Below the pieces are notes generated by a model that was not told the origin of the DNA, did no database searches, and saw only the letters and a list, made by a program, of their open reading frames with translations. Made by a program: the position numbers and the translations under genes. Positions 57,009 through 64,000 of a DNA stretch of 64,000 nucleotides are shown here, piece by piece. The stretch's first letter is position 1. The number at the start of each line of letters is the position of its first letter. Origin of the DNA: Halichoerus grypus (lineage: Eukaryota > Chordata > Mammalia > Carnivora > Phocidae); the NCBI RefSeq assembly GCF_964656455.1, contig NC_135714.1:127590131-127654130 (forward strand), written 5' to 3'.

Positions 57009-58408
57009 CCCTCAACTCTATGGTCAACTAATCTTTGACAAATTAGGAAAGAATATCCAATGGAAAAAAGACAGTCTCTTCAATACGTGGTGCTGGGAAA
57101 ATTGGACAACCACATGCAGAAGAATGAAACTGGATCATTCTCTTACACCATACACAAAGATAAACTCAAAATGGATGAAAGACCTCAATGTGAGACAGGA
57201 CTCCATCAAAATCCTAGAAAAGAATATAGGCAGTAACCTCTTCGACATCAGCCACAGCAACTTCTTTCAAGACACATCTCCAAAGGCAAGGGAAACAAAA
57301 GCAAAAATGAACTTTTGGGATTTCATCAAGATAAAAAGCTTCTGCACAGCAAAGGAAACAGTCAACAAAACAAAGAGGCAACCCATGGATGGGAGAAGAT
57401 ATTTGCAAATGACATTACAGATGAAGAGCTGGTATCCAAAATCTATAAAGAACTTCTCAAACTCAACACCCAAAAAACAAATAATCCAGTCAAAAAATGG
57501 GCAGAAGACATGAAGAGATACTTCTCCAAAGAAGACATATACAAATGGCTAACAGACACATGAAAAAATGTTCAACATCACTAGCCATCAGGGAAATACA
57601 AATCAAAACCACAATGAGATACCACCTTACACCAGTTAGAATGGCAAAAATCAACAAAACAGGAAACAACTAAGTTGGAGAGGTTGTGGAGAAAGGGGAA
57701 CCGTTTTACACTGTTGGTGGGAATGCAAGCTGATACAGCCACTCTGGAAAACAGTATGGAGGTTCCTCAAGATGTTAAAAATAGAGCTACCCTGCGACCC
57801 AGCAGCATTACTAGGTATTTACCCCAAAGATACAGATGTAGTGAAAAGAAGGGGCACATGCACCCCAATGTTCATAGCAGCAATGTCCACAATAGCCAAA
57901 CTGTGGAAGGAGCTGAGATAACCTTCAACAGATGAATGGATAAAGAAGATGTGGTACATATACACAATGGAATATTATTCAGTCATCAGAAAGGATGAAC
58001 ACCCACGATTTGCATCAATAAGGATGGAACTGGAGGGGATTATGCTAAGTGAAATAAATCAAGCAGAGAACGACAATTATCATATGGTTTCACTCATATG
58101 TGGAACATAAGGAATAGCATGGAGGACCATAGGGGAAGGGAGGGAAAACTGAAGGGGGAGAAATCAGAGAGGGAGACAAACCATGAGAGACTATGGACTC
58201 TGGGAAATAAACTAAGGGTTTCAGAGGGGAGGGGGGGAGGGGGATGGGGTAGGCAGGTGATGGGTATTGAGGAGGGCATGTGTTGTGATGAGCACTGGGT
58301 GTTATATGCAACTAATGAATCATTGAACACTACCTCAAAAACTAATGATGTACTATACAATGGCTAACTGAACAAAATAAAAAAAAAAAAAACAGAAGAA
58401 AATAAAAT
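57008..58408 (+). mobile_element. Young carnivore-type L1, 5' truncated
   Basis: About 1.4 kb: ORF2 C-terminal third (57010-57990), then a 3' UTR with ggggaagggagggaaaactg, gaaataaactaagggtttc and gagcactgggtgttatatgc, ending ggctaactgaacaaaataaa and an A-rich tail. TSD aaaatatg at 57000-57007 and 58409-58416. It has the single-module 3' UTR, unlike the composite copies. Confidence 0.92.
57030..57990 (+). pseudogene. L1 ORF2 C-terminal relic
   Basis: Conserved ORF2p C-terminal sequence is readable in pieces. From 57124: [40 protein letters not shown] and [20 protein letters not shown]. Near 57390 the homology leaves this frame for one reading [20 protein letters not shown] and [20 protein letters not shown], which stops at about 57563. 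Later pieces include the Cys-rich tail and TDEWIKKMW at about 57930-57955. The endonuclease and catalytic RT core were never copied (5' truncation), so it is a dead-on-arrival copy. Confidence 0.85.
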
Positions 58409-58416
58409 AAAATATG

Positions 58417-58700
58417 GTCTTAGATATCTACCAAAATATAAATATATATATATATTTAAAGATTGTTCTAAAATGCTGTCCTTATTGTGGATCTGTTTGT
58501 TTTCTTTTTCATTTCTCTTACCCCTCCATCTTCCATCCTGGAAATCAATATTAAGAATCTGGTTGTTTCCATATTCATAAAATTATATACAATTTTTTTT
58601 TTTTTTTTTTTTTTTTTGTAGCAGGATGTTAGATGGGATTGTCTCTGGACTCTGAGAGTGCGTGGAAGCCCTAAGCAGAAGATGCGGAATAATCAATGTC
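58417..58700. other. Unassigned with AT tract and long T-run
   Basis: An alternating AT tract lies at 58440-58457 and a T-run of about 27 at 58592-58618. The 60 bases after the T-run match no family I know. Confidence 0.5.
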
Positions 58701-58714
58701 AAAACATTCTAAAG

Positions 58715-58928
58715 ATTTTATTTTATTTATTTTATTTTTTTTTAAAGATTTTATTTATTTATTTGACAGAGACGCAGCAAGAGCAGGAACACAAGCAGGG
58801 GGAGTGGGAGAGGGAGAAGCAGGCTTCCCGCTGAGCAGGGAGCCCGATGTGGGGCTCGATCCCAGGACCCTGGGATCATGACCTGAGCCAAAGGCAGACA
58901 CTTGACGACTGAGCCACCCAGGCGCCCC
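58715..58928 (-). mobile_element. SINEC element ('gcgtctgcc' type)
   Basis: Tail aaagattttatttatttatt, gacagagacgcagcaagagc, gggggagtgggagagggaga, and a head at the right ending gagccacccaggcgcccc. TSD aaaacattctaaag at 58701-58714 and 58929-58942. Confidence 0.95.
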
Positions 58929-58942
58929 AAAACATTCTAAAG

Positions 58943-59165
58943 GTTTTAAAGAGAGCTCCTAGACACATTTCTGCATGACTTACTCAAAGGAGGGACAAAA
59001 TTGGGCCCGTGAATCTTAGTTATCCCTCCACTTGAGCCTACATATGAATATTTATTTATATAAAGAGGCACTGGTTTAACAGAGAGTGAGCCTGCATTTC
59101 CTCTTCCTGATAGAGGAGGGGATGCTATCTTCCCACTTACCAAGGCAAGGGCAGAAGTGGGAAGT
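58943..59165. other. Unassigned sequence
   Basis: Nothing recognised. The minus frame 58946-59143 has no domain. Confidence 0.45.
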
Positions 59166-59176
59166 GGGGAGTTGTT

Positions 59177-59373
59177 TTTTTTTTTTTTTTTTTTTATTTC
59201 TTTATTTGAGAGAGAGAGAATGAGAGAGAAAGCACATGAGAGGGGGGAGGGTCAGAGGGAGAAGCAGACTCCCCGCCGAGCAGGGAGCCCGATGCGGGAC
59301 TCGATCCAGGGACTCCAGGATCATGACCTGAGCCGAAGGCAGTCGCTTAACCAACTGAGCCACCCAGGCGCCC
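59177..59373 (-). mobile_element. SINEC element ('gcgactgcc' type)
   Basis: A long T-run (59175-59197), tatttctttatttgagagag, then ctcgatccagggactccagg and a head ending gagccacccaggcgccc. Exact 11-base TSD ggggagttgtt at 59166-59176 and 59374-59384. Well preserved, so probably young. Frames 59157-59402 are artefacts. Confidence 0.95.
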
Positions 59374-59384
59374 GGGGAGTTGTT

Positions 59385-59814
59385 AAAAGTTAAAAAAAGC
59401 ATTTACTTTTTTATCTCCTTAGTATCTTCTGGTTTGTAATCGTTCCTTAGTCTTTTTCTTATTTTTCATGACCTTGAGAGTTTTAAGGAGTATTGGTCAA
59501 ACATTTTATAGAATAACTCTCAATTTGGATCTGACATCTTTCTCATGATTAAACTGAGGTAATGGGATTCTGGAAACAGTACCACGGAGGTGCTCTCTCC
59601 TCACACCATATCAAGCAGCACCTGGTACCATGTGACATCGCTGGTGACAGTAACCCCATCACTTGGGTACCACGGTGTTTGCCAGATTTCTCCACTATGA
59701 AGTTTTTGTCTTTCCATACTCTATTCTTTGGAAGCAAGTCATTAAAATCAGACACTTTTTATAATCAAAACATACTTTTCACTTAAACTTCTGGGTTTCC
59801 TACCCAGGCGTTTC
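59385..59814. other. Unassigned sequence
   Basis: No recognised family. Opposing frames at 59549-59755 (minus) and 59562-59786 (plus) have no domain. Confidence 0.45.
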
Positions 59815-60245
59815 ATCATAGCTCATGGAATAAAGCCCAGCCTCCACAACGTGTGCCACAAGTCCATGACAGATGTGACCTTGCTGCCTGCCTCAGCCTC
59901 ATTCACATGCTCATTCCATTCTTTTTTCCTCTCCCTCACCTCTGGTTTCACTGAGTTAAATCCCATTCTTTCATCAGGTATCAATTTACATATCACTTTT
60001 TTCACAATGTTATTTCATGAGATCTCCAGTTTGAGTCTGGTGATGCATTTCTGTGCTCCCATGGCACACTGTCCTCCCCTGTAACAGAGTTTATTGTTGT
60101 GTGCTATAATCTTCTATATCCTGCATTGGATTATATATTACAATAGGGCAGTGAGAGTGTCTTTCCTCTTTCCTTCATGTGTCCAGGGTCAAGAATAGTG
60201 TCTGATACATAATGTGTACTCAATAAATGTTTGATGAATAAATAA
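59815..60245 (+). mobile_element. L2 LINE 3' end
   Basis: L2 order: aaagcccagcctccacaacg, tgctcattccattctttttt, tctgtgctcccatggcacac, ggtcaagaatagtgtctgat and gtactcaataaatgtttgat. Diverged but continuous. Confidence 0.75.
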
Positions 60246-60314
60246 GTTCAGTTTCAGAATACCATGGTCTTGACTATAGTAGCCCTCAAAAGTATTTGTT
60301 TATTGCTCTTAATT

Positions 60315-60430
60315 TTCATTCATTCATTTAGCCAATATTTATTACACACCTTCTTTGTGTCAGATACATGCTAAGTGCCAGAGAATAAGAGACTATGATC
60401 TCTGCTCTTATGACATTATAAACATGTACT
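60315..60430 (-). mobile_element. L2 LINE 3' end
   Basis: Reversed L2 end: cattcattcatttagccaat, atttattacacaccttcttt, gtgtcagatacatgctaagt and tctctgctcttatgacatta. It lies about 70 bp from the plus-strand L2 end, so the two 3' ends face each other. Confidence 0.7.
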
Positions 60431-62460
60431 GCATGAAATCATAAAACTTTTTTAAAAAATTAAGGCCATTTCCAAAAATCAGTCATGGGCTACACATTAT
60501 GATTGTCAACACTGACTCTTTAGTTTCTGGGGGAACATGAGCTCTACTCAACAGAAAATGTAAATTACATCATGTTATTCCAGTTGATCAACTCTCCCTA
60601 GAAAGAACATGTAAGTAGTTTATGAGGGCTGGGAAGTGGGATTGGACTGGGGAGTAAAAATGTGGAAGGAGGAGGGGAAATGGTTTAGAAATTGGGAGAT
60701 TTCTGCAGCATTTTTGCAGCGATATCATGCAAAACCCGGATCTGCAAGTTTTATTTCAAGCTAAGAAATTTGGTAATAGGAATGGCAGTGGTATTTTTAA
60801 ACCTTTTATTATAGGTATTTATTTGGCTTAACTTGAGAGAATTCACAAATATAAATTTTAATGGAGAGCTTTTGACCTTTCATATTAGGTTTAATTTATT
60901 TCTCTTTTAAATTGTTTGAGTATTTTCATTTGATTCTGTGTTGTCAGTTGAATTATTCTACTAAGTCAGAGGTAAAGCTTACAATTATGAAATCCAAGCA
61001 TACTTGTGACTTATGACCCAACCACCTCATATTACTGCTGACTGGGTGAACCCCAGACCTCCTAAAATATTAATTGTGTAATTTCCACTGAGGCCCTTGC
61101 TATTTCTCATAAATATGTGTTTCAAAAAAAATGAAGTCACTACAGTCATCCAGTGTTCTGAATAACTTTTATCTCATAAAGCTGAACTGAAGTGCTTTTA
61201 ATAAAGATACACTTAGCTTCCTACCGTATGATTGCTGGGATTGCTACGTGAATATAGCCAAGAGGGATTTAATCTAAGTTTAAAATACCTTGTTTAGGTT
61301 TTTATTTCCTAGCCTATAAAATACCTCCAGTTCTTCTGTCATATAAATAATGCAGCCATGTCTTAGATGCCATTCTCAAGTATAGAGCTAATGTAGAGTA
61401 ATGAAGTACATGTATCCCAAACCCACTCTAGCTAACCAGTGGACCATAAGTCTAAAGCTAGTAGAAAAGGTAAATCTGGTCCCTTTGAAAGATTTACAAT
61501 TTCCCATATTATATTTTGCTTCTAAAGGTATGGAATAACTTAAAACTTGGACAACATACTAAGTGAGGAGAGGGAGTTGAATATTGCTTAGTATAATGAG
61601 CAAATTCCTGAAGGTGAATAGGAGTTCTGCAGTTAGTGCACTCATCTTATTTATAATGCCCAAGTTATCCTTATGTTTTTGTCAACATAGCTTTAAGAAC
61701 TATTATTCACTCCCTTAAAAAACACAAATATGCAAAACAAATACTCCCTCCTAAAAAATAAGTGTGAAATGAAAAGAAAGAAAAGAGGGGTCACATTTAT
61801 CCATTTAGTTGTAATAAATAATGCAAGCTTTCCAAATGGAAGTACTGGAATAATTAAACTAATTTTCCAAAATTATTCTAGTGTATTCAATTATGGATTT
61901 TAATTATTTTAGAGAAGCAACTTGCAGTGTTAATGAACAAGACAGTAGTAAAAATCATGGTGGAGTTAGGTTTCATGTTTCTGCATTCTATAAGCTTTAT
62001 TAGACAATGTTAATCAAATATTTGATGAATACTAAGAGCCTTTTGGGATAGTAAAATGAATATTACCATCATGACTCTGAGAACTAGGTTGAAGTAGAAT
62101 CACAGTCAGTTAAGGTAAGTGGATTTCACTGCCAAAGGGAACATTGGTTGAAAAGAGGCCTCTGGAGAACTGTTTGGTATTAAATAGAAATAATACTAAA
62201 ATAAAAATTAAAGCTTTCTGAGTTTATGATGTAAACTACAGGAAACCAAAAATAATAAGATAATGTTGCTCTTCAATCTTCAACTCATAATGGATAAAAA
62301 GATTCAGTAGGATAGAGAAGAGTAGAACAGAATCCTTATCATTTCATTTCTACATCATATTTGTCTTATGTGTCACCCAAATACATCTTATACTTTTCTC
62401 TGTATGGCATCTTAAAAAAGAAAAAGAGAAAAGAATAGGAGGAAAAAAAAATGAAACCAA
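60431..62460. other. Unassigned AT-rich sequence, about 2 kb
   Basis: No recognised repeat, exon or RNA gene. Confidence 0.45.
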
Positions 62461-62630
62461 TGTTTATTGGACTACTTGCATCACAACTACCTGGGAATGA
62501 CAGTTAAAAATACAAATTCCTGGAAGTCACCCAAATCTAATGAATTGATTGCTAGGGCTAAAGACAGGGATTTGTTCTTTAAATGATCTATGCAAGGTGA
62601 TTCTTAATCACTTTAAGGTTTAAGATCTGC
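62461..62630 (+). mobile_element. MER5A-like DNA transposon
   Basis: The sequence gcatcacaactacctgggaa, taaaaatacaaattcctgga, attgattgctagggctaaag and tgcaaggtgattcttaatca follows MER5A (hAT-Charlie) end to end at high divergence. Confidence 0.65.
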
Positions 62631-64000
62631 TGAATTAGATTGTTGAGTGAAAAGACAAGTTAAATGTCTATTTTGATTTCCCCCTTTTCCCCTAATATTA
62701 TCCTGACAATCTTTATAAATTATATGAATTTTACCACTCTTAATAAATATCACATACTGAAATACTTTACTTATTTGAAGTTAAAAAAAATCTTCTGGAA
62801 ACTTGTATTAAGGAACTATTGCTATGAAACAAATAGCATACACTATGAGGGACATAAAATGATAAGATTTTATTTACCTCTCATCTTTATAAGTGTCAAT
62901 GATAGACGTTTAGTTGGCTCAGGTGAATCATCTGGCATCTGCGAGTCCCCTAAACTAAGCCAGGGTCAACTAGGCAGCTATAAGCTGAAGGTTGGTTTTC
63001 AATCTGTTTCATGTCTCATCATCCTTGGACCAGAGGGCTAGTTGGGGCATAGCATTCTCATAACAATGGCATAGGCACAAGAAGACTAAACATCCAAGTA
63101 CATGTCAAGTGTGCTGGTGTCACATTTACTAATATCCAATTGGCTAAAGCAAGTCACATGGATGAATGCAAAACGAAAGGGTAATAAAGCACATTCCCCC
63201 CACCATTAGGCTAAAGATAGTCACATGGCTAAATCCAATATCAAGAGTGTAGGTAAGTATATTCCTACCATGGAGGTTGTAGGGAGTAAATGACTAACAA
63301 GCCTAAAAGTGATAATTTACCTTAATAAAATTTGATCCCTCCTAACCTAGTACTAACTGGGTAGATGAGGGAGACCAGGAAAGAGGTCTTCTACTCACCA
63401 TCATTTGTCTCAAATGTCACTACTATGTTTATTCCTTTGAGTTAAGTCTCTCTAACTCTGGTATAATCTTCTGGTTATAACTTAAGCTTTCCAGAAAGGT
63501 GGCAATAAATTTTTATATCTTTTTTTTTTAAATAAAAGAACATTTAGGGTACTGTCTCAGGAGCATATTCATAAGTTATATAGGTCAGATATAAGGGAGC
63601 AACCAAGAAAACAGAAAGGAAGGAAAGAAAGTCAGAGATACCATGAAAAAAGAATCAAGAAAACACAAGTGATTGGATGGTGTGAAACAAGTGGAAAGAA
63701 TCACAATAGATTTCAGGTCCCAGTGGATATGGAAATGGAAATGATTCCTAGAATACTGGAAATGTGAGAAGAATGCTCAGCCAAGAAGTCAGACCAGAGA
63801 GAAAGAGGAAGGGAGGGAGAGAAGGGGAGGGGGTGTGTGGAAGTCTTAAACATAGAAATGACAGTGAAACTTGAGAAAGGTAATGAGGTCACCTCAGGAA
63901 AGCACTGGGGAAAAGTGTAGGAAGTAATTAAAGAAACAGTCTTGGAGAGTTCTTACATTTAGGGAAAAATTAGGAAAGAAAACCGAGAATACCTCAATTA
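62631..64000. other. Mostly unassigned; possible old repeat at 62860-63290
   Basis: The stretch 62860-63290 (ggctcaggtgaatcatctgg; ccaattggctaaagcaagtc; acatggctaaatccaatatc) resembles an old interspersed repeat that I cannot name. The 125-codon frame 62664-63041 spans its edge and has no domain. A purine-rich tract lies at 63795-63840. Confidence 0.4.

Noticed and set aside
58592..58618. Long T-run as the tail of another retrocopy
   Set aside because: No recognisable element follows on the minus strand and no TSD is visible, so I list it only as a homopolymer.
62664..63041. 125-codon plus-strand open frame
   Set aside because: AT-rich, no recognisable domain, and it overlaps the edge of a probable old repeat.
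1..64000. A novel defence, mobile or biosynthetic gene system
   Set aside because: I looked for long or clustered open frames, operon-like spacing, known catalytic motifs and repeat-spacer structure. Only retrotransposon relics and chance frames were found.

Overview
This window looks like non-coding nuclear DNA from a carnivoran mammal. The main evidence is at least 23 copies of a tRNA-derived SINE of the carnivore SINEC type. Each has a tRNA-like head (internal pol III A and B boxes), a CT-rich middle and a caataaataaataaaatctt-like tail. Young carnivore-type L1 3' ends are also common. The SINE middle (tctcccactccccctgcttg) and tail resemble those I associate with caniform or arctoid carnivores (bears, seals, mustelids). 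That narrower placement is from memory and would need a library search. Nothing is bacterial, plasmid or viral. There is no operon, CRISPR array, rRNA or functional tRNA gene. I see no convincing host protein-coding exon: the longest open frames (up to about 156 codons) are L1 ORF2 relics, shadows of L2, or chance frames.

Layout. 1-5.2 kb: an older L1-like 3' fragment, a young L1 3' end, an L2 split by a composite L1, a MIR, then two L1 3' ends in a row, the second split by a SINE. 5.2-8.7 kb: AT-rich sequence, a decayed L1 ORF2 and two SINEs. 8.7-10.6 kb: internal sequence and one LTR of an old ERVL-MaLR (MLT1-like) element on the minus strand. 10.6-15 kb: mostly unassigned, with one L1 3' end. 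15-18.5 kb: SINEs, then a stack of L1 fragments, one inserted inside an older L1 tail. 18.5-28.8 kb: SINEs, a GGAA microsatellite, DNA-transposon scraps and a second composite L1 tail. 28.8-30.7 kb: an ancient L1 endonuclease/ORF2 relic with SINEs. 31-38 kb: L2 (including a reverse-transcriptase relic), MIRs and SINEs. 38.3-40.4 kb: a possible retrocopy tail, a third composite L1 and SINEs. 40.4-44.6 kb: a repeat-poor island. 44.6-49.1 kb: L2, MIR and an L1 with an inverted 5' segment. 50.6-60.4 kb: SINEs, L2, old L1, and a young L1 that starts directly after a 59-bp tandem duplication. 60.4-64 kb: mostly unassigned, with a MER5-like scrap.

The window reads as intergenic or deep intronic sequence in which waves of retrotransposition are stacked: L2 and MIR first, then MaLR, DNA transposons and L1M, then carnivore L1, then SINEC. 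Target-site duplications are readable at most SINEs and several L1s, so relative ages can be ordered. The most interesting item is an L1 3'-UTR architecture made of two homologous modules joined by an internal A-run, present with the same junction in three separate copies. I did not find a previously undescribed gene system. Family names are from memory of consensus sequences, and edges are accurate to roughly 5-30 bases unless a target-site duplication fixes them.
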